From NCBI GenBank assembly GCA_964524145.1, contig CAZGCA010000104.1, positions 1-18,645 on the forward strand: 18,645 nucleotides of DNA. Direction: 5' to 3'. Under the pieces are notes generated by a model. The model made no database searches and was not told the origin of the DNA. It saw nothing but the letters and a program-made list of their open reading frames with translations. Below, piece after piece: positions 5,769-12,976 of this stretch (position 1 is the stretch's first letter; each line of letters begins with the position of its first letter). Position numbers and translations under genes: made by a program. The DNA is from CAZGCA01 sp964524145. Its GTDB lineage: Bacteria; Hydrogenedentota; CAZGCA01.

Positions 5769-8009
5769 ATGCTTAGGGTTTGCTCTTGTCTTGCAACTGT
5801 GTTCGCTCTTGCCGGGTCTGCACTCGCTGTCTCCGCCGGGTTGCCTGTTCCTGACAATCCGCGATGGCAGCCGATAGTCGACGAGGTCTACCTGCAGGAG
5901 GTCGGAAGTCAAATCGAGACCGAGGAACCGCTGCTGGCTGTGGCGGTGGTGGACAACACAGCCTATGTCGGCAGTCGGCGCGGCGTGTTTCGGGTCGAAG
6001 ACGGCACGCTGAAGCCTGTCGGCGGTGCGCCCACCGACGTACGGCGGCTGAGTGCTTTGAACGGCGACCTGTGGGCTGCAACCGGCGAAGGGTTGTGGCG
6101 GTATGCGGACGGTTCCTGGACCCGGGTGGCTGGGGGCGCGTACGTCGACGTGAGATTGCATTTGGGCCAAGTCGTCGCTGCTTCCGAAGAGCACGTGCAT
6201 TTGGTGTCCGACGGCACACTTGTGCCGACAACCGAGTCGCCCTCTCCCGTACCCATCCTAGGCATCGACTCGTACAGCGAGACGGTATACGTCCGGCACG
6301 CCGGCAAAGTGGGGTTCCTGCGGAACGGCCTCATCGAGTACGACGAGGTCCAGGAATGGGGACACCTTCCGGCCGATTCCACGACGCGGGATATCCTGAC
6401 ATCAGGCCCCCGGTTGTTGGTGCCGACGGACAAGGGGTTGGCGGAACTGCGCGGCACTACGTGGCGCACGCTTACCGGCGCGGACGGTTTGTGTTACGAG
6501 GACACGACATGTGTGGCGGAGGGGTTCGACCGCGACTACTGGGTTGGCACGACGCGGGGCGCCATCCGTGCCGTCAACGGTGAGTACCACTATTTCGGGT
6601 ATGAACGCTGGATCCCTCACGACAAGGTCAACGCCATCGCGTGCGGCGAGGACGTCGCGTACATCGCGACCGACGGCGGGCTGGGCATCATTACTTACGA
6701 GCCCTACACGCTGCAGAAGAAGGCGGCATGGTACAAACGCTCGCTCGAAGAGTGGGGGATGAAACGCCTTGGATTCATCAACGAGTTGTTCCCCGATGAC
6801 GACGGCACGTACACGCGTTTCTGCAGCGACAACGACGGCGGCTGGATATGCCATTATCTCGACGCGCTGTGTTTTGAATACGCGGTCACCGGCGACCCCC
6901 AGGTGCGAGAAGAAGCCATCGACGTTTTCAAGAGCGTCAAATGGACCGAGGAAATCACGCCCATTGACGGGTTTCCGGCCCGCGCGATCTACGCCGTCGG
7001 CGAGGATGCCATCAAAGCGTCCACCGGTTCAGCGGGCCGACCCTCGGAATGGAACCTGACGGACGATGGGCTGTGGGAATGGAAGGGTGACACCTCGAGC
7101 GACGAGGTCATGTCGCATATCTTTACCGTATCGTTGTTTCACGATCTCGTGGCCAAGGGCCGGGAGAAAGAAGCCGCCAAGGAACATCTCCAGCGGATCA
7201 TCGATCACATCATCGACAACGGGTGGTGTCTGCGCGACCTCGACGGTAAACCAACCGTATGGGCTCGTTGGGAGCCCGAGTTCATCAACAACCCCATGCA
7301 CAGCGACGAACGCGGTCTTAACTCGATCCAGGCCCTGTCGTTCGTCGCGATTGCAAACGTCATTATCGGCGGCCAGAAGTATCAGGACGCCAGGCAGCAG
7401 CTCCTTGACTGGGACTACGACAAGAACGCATTGCGGCAGAAGATCACCCCCAGATACACCCATTTCGACGACCGGCTCGCGTTTCTTGCCTACTACCCGC
7501 TGCTTCGGTACGAGACGGACCCCGAGTTGCGCGCGACAATCATGCGCAGCATGCAACGCAGTTGGGAGATCAAGCGCGTCGAGAACCAGCCGTGGTTCTG
7601 CTACATCTATGGCGCCTTGACCGGGAACGAGTGTGAAAACGAACGTGCCGTGCGGCAACTACGCGAGCATCCGCTCGATTGCACCAATTTCGCGTTCACC
7701 AACTCGCACCGCCACGACTTGCAGGTGCCGGCGGGCTACACCAACTACGTCGTCGACAAGCATAAGCCGATGGGGCCGCGCGAGCAGGGAATCCGGCGCT
7801 GGGACCGCAATCCGCTCGAGTTGGACGGCGGGGGCGGTCGCGGCATACTCGATCCATCGAGTTATCTTGACGCGTATTGGATGGGCCGCTACTACGGGTT
7901 TATCAAGGCGCCGACCACGACCGATCCGAACCTGTTGGGCGTTAAGAAACGCAACGTGCAACGCGGCCCCGCACCCTATGACGGTCCCCCGCGCCCGCAC
8001 ATCTTCTAA
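5769..8009 (+). CDS. Secreted beta-propeller plus helical-toroid protein, paralogue 1
   Basis: 746 residues from ATG 5769, chosen because it begins a signal peptide (MLRVCSCLATVFALAGSALAVSAG) and follows GGGAGAAAGG; longer in-frame starts from 5664 lie inside the promoter. Residues about 55-310 are short repeats of the two-component-regulator-propeller type (GVFRVEDGTL, GLWRYADGSW, GLAELRGTTW, YWVGTTRGAIRAVNG, YIATDGGLGII). Residues about 325-720 are helix-rich and resemble an (alpha/alpha) toroid, with conserved motifs SDNDGG (353-358), GDTSSDE (440-446), DNGW-LRD-DGKPT (493-496) and NSHRHD (645-650). No membrane segment follows the signal peptide and no kinase or DNA-binding domain is attached, so it acts outside the cytoplasm. 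A paralogue lies on the opposite strand at 9892-12231. The toroid could be a glycan lyase or hydrolase; I cannot assign a family. Confidence 0.85.
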   Translation: MLRVCSCLATVFALAGSALAVSAGLPVPDNPRWQPIVDEVYLQEVGSQIETEEPLLAVAVVDNTAYVGSRRGVFRVEDGTLKPVGGAPTDVRRLSALNGDLWAATGEGLWRYADGSWTRVAGGAYVDVRLHLGQVVAASEEHVHLVSDGTLVPTTESPSPVPILGIDSYSETVYVRHAGKVGFLRNGLIEYDEVQEWGHLPADSTTRDILTSGPRLLVPTDKGLAELRGTTWRTLTGADGLCYEDTTCVAEGFDRDYWVGTTRGAIRAVNGEYHYFGYERWIPHDKVNAIACGEDVAYIATDGGLGIITYEPYTLQKKAAWYKRSLEEWGMKRLGFINELFPDDDGTYTRFCSDNDGGWICHYLDALCFEYAVTGDPQVREEAIDVFKSVKWTEEITPIDGFPARAIYAVGEDAIKASTGSAGRPSEWNLTDDGLWEWKGDTSSDEVMSHIFTVSLFHDLVAKGREKEAAKEHLQRIIDHIIDNGWCLRDLDGKPTVWARWEPEFINNPMHSDERGLNSIQALSFVAIANVIIGGQKYQDARQQLLDWDYDKNALRQKITPRYTHFDDRLAFLAYYPLLRYETDPELRATIMRSMQRSWEIKRVENQPWFCYIYGALTGNECENERAVRQLREHPLDCTNFAFTNSHRHDLQVPAGYTNYVVDKHKPMGPREQGIRRWDRNPLELDGGGGRGILDPSSYLDAYWMGRYYGFIKAPTTTDPNLLGVKKRNVQRGPAPYDGPPRPHIF

Positions 8010-8075
8010 GGATCGGGTGGCGGCTGCCCACTATGACCAATGGGCTCCGGGCGCTGCCAATGAGATGTCCAGCGG

Positions 8076-8092
8076 GGGTGCTCGAGGCACCC
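8076..8092 (+). terminator. Small hairpin between propeller/toroid gene and GH28 gene
   Basis: GGGTGC (8076-8081) pairs with GCACCC (8087-8092) around a 5-base loop, 67 bases after the stop. GGAAAACG follows rather than a T run, so it may be a processing or stability element rather than a terminator. Read-through into the GH28 gene remains possible, because no convincing promoter was found in the 147-base gap. Confidence 0.25.
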
Positions 8093-8156
8093 GGAAAACG
8101 TGATGCAGTGTATGCTGGATAAGGCCGCGATCTAGCTCAGCAAGGAGGATTGTTCA

Positions 8157-9764
8157 ATGTCTCGCTCTAAGTTCAGATTAGGTTTACTCGGGTGCGTATT
8201 GGCAATGGTGTGCCTGGCTGGCCCCGCGTTGGCACTCCCGTGGGGCTACTCCGTGAAGGAATACGGAGCTGTCGGTGACGGGAAAACCAAGGATACACAG
8301 GCAATTCAAGCGGCTATCGACGCTGCGCACAATGCGGGCGGGGGAACCGTCTATTTCCCGCCGGGCACCTATCTGTCCGGCACCCTCATGCTGCGGAGTT
8401 TCATCACCTTGCACCTGGAACCGGGTTCGACGTTGCTCGGGAGCACGGACCTCGCCGATTTTCGGTCGACACCTCCCAAGTTTCGTTCCTACACCGAGAA
8501 CTATGTCCACCAGAGCCTTCTGTTTGGTGAAGATCTGGAGCATATCACGCTGGAAGGTCGCGGCACAATCGACGGGCAAGGCACGTCTTTCGTGGGTCGG
8601 CCGTTTCGCGAGCTTCCTTACCTCGTCCGCTTGGTGGGTTGCCGGAACGTCCGGGTCAGGGACTTGACGCTCGTAAACTCTCCGATGTGGGTACAGCACT
8701 ACATGGCCTGCGATGATCTGGTCATCAGTGGTATTCGCGTCAATAGCTACGAAGGTACATGCAATGACGGGATCGATATCGACTCCTGCCGCAACGTCCG
8801 CATCTCCGACTGCTACATCCACTCCGGCGATGACGCTCTCGTACTCAAGAGCACCTCTAATCGGACGTGTGAGAACGTGACGGTGACCAACTGTGTCTTG
8901 AGCACGTCGTCCCGAGCCTTCAAACTGGGAACGGAGTCCAATGGTGGGTTTCGTAATATTACGGTAAGCAATTGTGCCATTCGCAAACCGGGTCTGGACG
9001 AATATGACTGGGATCGCACGCTTCGGGGTAAGGCCGCAATCGAACTGATGGTGACAGATGGTGGATTCATGGAGCGGATTAATATCTCCAACTTGACGGT
9101 TCGAGGGGTGTCGTCGGTTCTCGTGGTCCGTCTCCGCAACCGCGCCCGCCCCTATTTGCCCGACGGCCCCAAGCCCGGGATCGGCCGAGTGCGTGATATC
9201 CGTATCAGCAATATCGTCGCTCGCGACGTTGCCACGTGGGGGTCGGAAATCTCCGGCCTGCCGGGGCATCCGGTTGAGAATGTGTCACTCAGCGACATCG
9301 ACATCGTTGTTGAAGGGGGTGCAGCCGCCTTCCCGCCCGGCCAGGAGATTCCGGAGGCTCTCGGCAGGGATCCGGTAACCAACAAGTACGGTATAGAACC
9401 CGCGTATGGTTTCTTTTGCCAACACGTGAAGCGACTCCGGCTTCGGAACGTCAACTTTGGATGGGAGAAACCGGACCAGCGTCCCGCCCTGATTTGTGAG
9501 GACGTTGAGGATCTGGAATTGGATCGGTTCGTCGGCCCGTCTCTGTCTGACGCCTCACCTCTGATCGTTCAGCGAGACGTCCGGCGAGCGTTTATCCGCG
9601 GATGTCCCGTTCCCAAAGACACGGGCGTCTTCTTGCGTCTTGAGGGCAAGAATGAACATATTACCGTTGTTGGAAACGACTTGAGTCTGGCCAACACTGC
9701 ATTTGAGTTTGCAGAAGGGACCTCGGAAGAGGCCCTATACACCTCGGACAATCGAGTTGAATAG
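8157..9764 (+). CDS. Secreted glycoside hydrolase family 28 (polygalacturonase-like), divergent active site
   Basis: 535 residues. ATG 8157 has an ideal ribosome binding site (AAGGAGGA at 8142-8149, 7-base spacing) and starts a signal peptide ending at about residue 27. The mature protein opens with YSVKEYGAVGDGKTKDTQAIQAAIDAA, the usual start of pectinase-type right-handed beta-helices. The core has CNDGIDIDSC (202-211), corresponding to the GH28 NTD motif, and SGDDALVLKS (223-232), containing the paired aspartates. The usual GHG histidine region is SSRAFKLGTES (251-261), without histidine, and R-G-K (290-292) may stand for the RIK motif. GH28 enzymes hydrolyse polygalacturonan, rhamnogalacturonan or related linkages outside the cytoplasm. 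It sits between two paralogous propeller/toroid genes and is probably part of the same glycan-degrading function. The exact substrate cannot be told. Confidence 0.88.
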   Translation: MSRSKFRLGLLGCVLAMVCLAGPALALPWGYSVKEYGAVGDGKTKDTQAIQAAIDAAHNAGGGTVYFPPGTYLSGTLMLRSFITLHLEPGSTLLGSTDLADFRSTPPKFRSYTENYVHQSLLFGEDLEHITLEGRGTIDGQGTSFVGRPFRELPYLVRLVGCRNVRVRDLTLVNSPMWVQHYMACDDLVISGIRVNSYEGTCNDGIDIDSCRNVRISDCYIHSGDDALVLKSTSNRTCENVTVTNCVLSTSSRAFKLGTESNGGFRNITVSNCAIRKPGLDEYDWDRTLRGKAAIELMVTDGGFMERINISNLTVRGVSSVLVVRLRNRARPYLPDGPKPGIGRVRDIRISNIVARDVATWGSEISGLPGHPVENVSLSDIDIVVEGGAAAFPPGQEIPEALGRDPVTNKYGIEPAYGFFCQHVKRLRLRNVNFGWEKPDQRPALICEDVEDLELDRFVGPSLSDASPLIVQRDVRRAFIRGCPVPKDTGVFLRLEGKNEHITVVGNDLSLANTAFEFAEGTSEEALYTSDNRVE

Positions 9765-9822
9765 ACGAAAGCGAGGATCGGCCAGGCGACGTCCCGCGTG
9801 TGCGGCGGCCTTGGACCAGGGA

Positions 9823-9851
9823 AGTCCAGGCTGCCACCGCGTTCCAGCGGT
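9823..9851. terminator. Weak hairpins between convergent genes
   Basis: The 127-base gap between the GH28 stop (9764) and the convergent gene stop (9892) holds two imperfect hairpins: GGAC/GTCC-type pairing around the middle of the gap, and ACCGC (9836-9840) with GCGGT (9847-9851). Neither has a T tract on either strand. They are plausible but weak transcription end points. Confidence 0.2.
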
Positions 9852-9891
9852 CCTGCGACCTGTTCCAAGTTGCCTGGGGTGCCGTTACGTC

Positions 9892-12231
9892 TTACTTAGC
9901 GTCAAGGAGGCGGTCGTCTGGTCTCCCCGGGCCTTCGTAAGGCCGGGCCCCGAACTGTTGACCTGCTCGCGGGTTGACGGAAAGGAGTTCCGGATCGGTG
10001 ACCGCCGGAGCTTCGATGAATCCGTGGTAACGGCCCATCCAGTAGTCCCGCAGAAACCCCGTGGGTTCTGTGACCAGTCGGCCGTTCCTGCCGCCGTCGT
10101 AGGGTAGGGCATTGCGGCTACCGCGCTTCACCGACGTTTCCCTGGGCGACATGCCGCGCGTGCCGATGCCGTAGGCCACATAGCCGGGCTCGGACGCCAG
10201 GTCGTGGCGGTGAGAGTTCCGGTAGCTGTGCTCGGTGCAGTCCAGTGTCCATTCGCGCAGGTGTTGTACCGCCCTGTCCAGCTCGCAGTCATTGCCGGTG
10301 ACGGCACCGTAAACGAAGTTGAACCACGACACGTGCTCCATGCGTTTCACCTCCCAGGTCCGTTCGAGACTGCGCAGGTAGATGGAGCGCAGCACGGGGT
10401 CGTCCGCGTAGCGGAACAGCGTGTAGTAGCAGCGGAACGCCAAGTTGTCATCCCACGGCGCAATAGTGTCCGGCGGAAACGTGTTCCGCTGGCGTACCGT
10501 GTGGTTATGATATCCCCAGTCCAGCAGTTGCTGGAAGCCCTTCTCGAATTTTTCGTCGCCGCTGACTGCGTGCGCAGCGCGCATGTAGGTTTGCGCCTCC
10601 ATGCCGTTGAGGCCGCGGTCGTAGAATCCGTAAGGTCGCAGGAGGTACTGCGGGTCCCAACGACCCCACCGCGTGGGCTTGCCGTCCATATCGCGCAACA
10701 CCCAGCCGTTGTCGATGATGTGCGAGGCCATCCGTGTGAGGTGCTCTCCGGCCCGTTCCTTTTCCGGGCCCTTCGCGATCAGGTCATGGAAGAGCGAGAC
10801 GGAGTAAAAGTGAGCGATGATCTCGTCGCTCGATGTGTCCCCTTTCCAATACCACAGGCCGTCGTCGGTAGGGTACCACTTGGCGGGCAGTCCGCCGGAC
10901 CCGTGACGGGCGCGCTTGTCCAAGTCTCCCACTTTTGACCATATGGCACGGGCAACGAACCCGTCTTTGGGCGTGATCTGTTCGAGCCAGAGCATGGCCT
11001 TGAACGAGTCGACCGCCTCTTGCCGGGCTTGCTCGTCGCCGGTGACGGCATATTTGTGTGACATTGCCGCCAGGTACGGGGCGGTATGGCCGCCGTCGTT
11101 GTCGCTTATCTCCCGGATCCAACCTTTTTCGTCGTCTCCCCAATACAGCGTGTGAATGAATCCGAGCCGCTTGTGCCCCCATTCCTGGATGTGCCGCTCG
11201 TAGTAGTCGGCCTTCTTGCGGAGTGTGTACGGCTCATACCGGATGATGCCGATGCCCCCGTCGGTACCGATGTAGACGACGTTGTCGCCCACGGCGATGC
11301 CGTGCACGTTGTCCCCGGGGAGCCAGTGGTAGGCCCCAAAATAGTGCCAGTCATCCTTCAGCATACGGACCGCACCTTTCGTGGTGCCGATCCACAGGTC
11401 GCCGTCGAAACCTTCGGCCAGACAGGTGGTATCTTCGTAGGGGAGCCCGTCCTCGCCTTGGAGGGTCGTCAAGGCAGCGCCGCGCAGCACGGCCAGCCCG
11501 CGGTCCGTCGTGACAAACAACCGGCTCCCCAGAGCGAGCAGGTCGCGTGTCGCGGGCGACGGGAGCGCGCCCCAGTCGACAAACCCTTCGTCGACAACTC
11601 GGCCGTTCAACAAAACCAGCTTGCCCGGGCGAAGAACATAGAGCGTGCCGCTATACGACGCCACGCACTTGATGGGACCCAGACGCACCGGATCGGCCAG
11701 GATTTGCGTACCGTCTTCCATGACCATTGTCGTGTTGCTCGTAAGATACCCGCCTTCGGGTTGGATGCTCGTAAAAGTCCCGTTTTCCAGACGGAACACC
11801 TCTTCCGTGGTCGCCGCATGGAGCGCGCCGAGGTGCATGCACAGATCGACGTACACGCGGTCGTCCATCATCGTCCACGTGTTGGTGTCGAACCGGTAGA
11901 GCCCTGTTCGGGCCAACGCAAAGAGAGCGCCGTCAAACGCCTCGAGTTCACGGACGCCTGTGGGGGCCGATTGTGCCGGTTCGAGCACATCGCCATTGAG
12001 CACATAGACTGTTTCGTTTAGCACGGCGTAGCATTTGCCGTCGTGCAGGGCCACGGAATGGACGGGCGCGTCGGTGGGTACCTTCCGGGCAACCTCCTGC
12101 AAATAGACCTCGTCCGGCACGGGTTCCCACAACTGGCGCTCTACCTGAAAGAGATCGTCTGCGGAAGCCAAGCCGCATGTGACGAGCACGACCCAGGTCA
12201 GCATGGCACAAGAGAGGCGTGATGCAATCAT
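9892..12231 (-). CDS. Secreted beta-propeller plus helical-toroid protein, paralogue 2
   Basis: 779 residues read from ATG at 12231 on the minus strand. A GAGGAG ribosome binding site lies 9 bases upstream, and the N-terminus MIASRLSCAMLTWVVLVTCGLASA is a signal peptide. It is a full-length paralogue of the 5769-8009 product: over residues 266-363 against 244-341 of the first copy, 60 of 98 positions are identical by hand count without gaps. The propeller covers about 55-335 and the helical toroid about 345-755. SDNDGG (376-381), GDTSSDE (464-470), DNGW-LRD-DGKPT and NSHRHD (672-677) are conserved, marking candidate active-site residues. This copy has a longer propeller insertion (about 155-190) and a longer C-terminal tail. 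It is convergent with the GH28 gene and has its own TTGACA promoter, so it is expressed separately. The biochemical role is unknown; action on the same glycan as GH28 is inference. Confidence 0.87.
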   Translation of the reverse strand: MIASRLSCAMLTWVVLVTCGLASADDLFQVERQLWEPVPDEVYLQEVARKVPTDAPVHSVALHDGKCYAVLNETVYVLNGDVLEPAQSAPTGVRELEAFDGALFALARTGLYRFDTNTWTMMDDRVYVDLCMHLGALHAATTEEVFRLENGTFTSIQPEGGYLTSNTTMVMEDGTQILADPVRLGPIKCVASYSGTLYVLRPGKLVLLNGRVVDEGFVDWGALPSPATRDLLALGSRLFVTTDRGLAVLRGAALTTLQGEDGLPYEDTTCLAEGFDGDLWIGTTKGAVRMLKDDWHYFGAYHWLPGDNVHGIAVGDNVVYIGTDGGIGIIRYEPYTLRKKADYYERHIQEWGHKRLGFIHTLYWGDDEKGWIREISDNDGGHTAPYLAAMSHKYAVTGDEQARQEAVDSFKAMLWLEQITPKDGFVARAIWSKVGDLDKRARHGSGGLPAKWYPTDDGLWYWKGDTSSDEIIAHFYSVSLFHDLIAKGPEKERAGEHLTRMASHIIDNGWVLRDMDGKPTRWGRWDPQYLLRPYGFYDRGLNGMEAQTYMRAAHAVSGDEKFEKGFQQLLDWGYHNHTVRQRNTFPPDTIAPWDDNLAFRCYYTLFRYADDPVLRSIYLRSLERTWEVKRMEHVSWFNFVYGAVTGNDCELDRAVQHLREWTLDCTEHSYRNSHRHDLASEPGYVAYGIGTRGMSPRETSVKRGSRNALPYDGGRNGRLVTEPTGFLRDYWMGRYHGFIEAPAVTDPELLSVNPRAGQQFGARPYEGPGRPDDRLLDAK

Positions 12232-12548
12232 GCGAGAATACTCCTCTTCATGAGGATCAAGAAGACCTCAGCCCAATCAATTGCTTCCCATATGAATCTG
12301 CCCGCGACCACCGCAGGCTGGTTTGCAGACAGTATGTCGGCAGTTGTGCGCGTTGTCAACCCTTACTGCTCGCCCGAATCGAAACGAGCAGCCCCTGTTA
12401 TGTCGAGCCGCATAGGTGAACGCACAGGGTGCCCCAAATCCACCTGGTTTCGCGCTTCATCTTGGACTTGCTGCGCCCATGCGAAATGGTGGCTTGCTGC
12501 CATGAAGCTGGAATAGCCGATGCGACAGCCAGTTCGCAGCACTCCGGA
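12232..12548. other. Gene-free interval upstream of paralogue 2
   Basis: It holds the leader and promoter of the minus-strand gene (12331-12359). Between 12398 and 12548, the minus strand can be read as an open frame continuing out of phase from the broken secreted-protein fragment, but without recognisable family sequence. Nothing else was recognised. Confidence 0.5.
12331..12359 (-). promoter_or_regulatory. Promoter for propeller/toroid paralogue 2
   Basis: On the minus strand TTGACA (12359-12354), a 17-base spacer and CATACT (12336-12331): a perfect -35 with a four-of-six -10. The expected transcription start is near 12324, giving a leader of about 93 bases. The -35 box and next bases (TTGACAAC) are identical to those of paralogue 1. 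Confidence 0.55.
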
Positions 12549-12743
12549 TTAGCCTCCGCCATCGCGGACGCAATAGAGCCTGGCCGCGCGATCATCGATG
12601 TTGGTTGCCGCAGGGTTGAACAGGCTGTGCCCCATCAGCACACTCTTGTAGCCCGTGTCGTACTGGGGTGGATCGGTCGCGGACGCGCAGAGCGAAAGCA
12701 GAGCCGTGAAGGCAAATACTGTCACATATCCATGAAATCTCAC
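12549..12743 (-). pseudogene. Truncated secreted-protein gene with intact expression signals
   Basis: Read on the minus strand from GTG at 12743, this encodes 64 residues. The first 20 or so form a clear signal peptide (VTVFAFTALLSLCASA), followed by YDTGYKSVLMGHSLFNPAATNIDDRA and then an early TAA. The KSVLMGHSLFNP stretch resembles, from memory, the start of larger secreted SGNH-hydrolase-like proteins (MIGHSFF-type). That would make this the remnant of a longer gene that lost frame after about residue 52. An AAAGGG ribosome binding site and a TTGATC-N17-TATAAT promoter precede it. The minus-strand frame next to it stays open to 12398 without convincing homology. A genuine small secreted protein is the alternative. 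Confidence 0.4.
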
Positions 12744-12770
12744 AAGATGACCCTTTCGTTACAGGATGCG

Positions 12771-12799
12771 ATTATACGCGGCCGGCACCAATGGATCAA
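12771..12799 (-). promoter_or_regulatory. Promoter for the small secreted-protein fragment
   Basis: Minus strand TTGATC (12799-12794), exact 17-base spacer and a perfect TATAAT (12776-12771). The expected transcription start is near 12764, about 20 bases before the GTG at 12743. It is divergent from the acyl-CoA dehydrogenase promoter, whose -35 is about 60 bases away. Confidence 0.55.
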
Positions 12800-12860
12800 G
12801 AGATGTGGTCACGACAGGGGCCACTCGACGCGCTGGCGGTGCACGTGTCGTACAAGACGA

Positions 12861-12889
12861 TTGACAAGTTCGGCGGCGTTGTGTAAGAT
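12861..12889 (+). promoter_or_regulatory. Promoter for the acyl-CoA dehydrogenase gene
   Basis: TTGACA (12861-12866), a 17-base spacer and TAAGAT (12884-12889). A perfect -35 and ideal spacing compensate for a four-of-six -10. The expected start is near 12896, with a leader of about 80 bases to the GTG at 12977. Confidence 0.6.
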
Positions 12890-12976
12890 CGCGGGCGGAT
12901 AAGGTGCACGACGTTGGGCTCGTGCCTTGAACAGCGTTTAATACCCAGAGGAACCAAACACAAAGGAGAACTGCAA

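Noticed and set aside
4631..5857. 408-codon minus-strand open frame crossing the transporter and the gap
   Set aside because: It is antisense to a clear GPH transporter, runs through the N gap and has low-complexity, Arg/His/Gln-rich composition typical of a shadow frame in GC-rich DNA.
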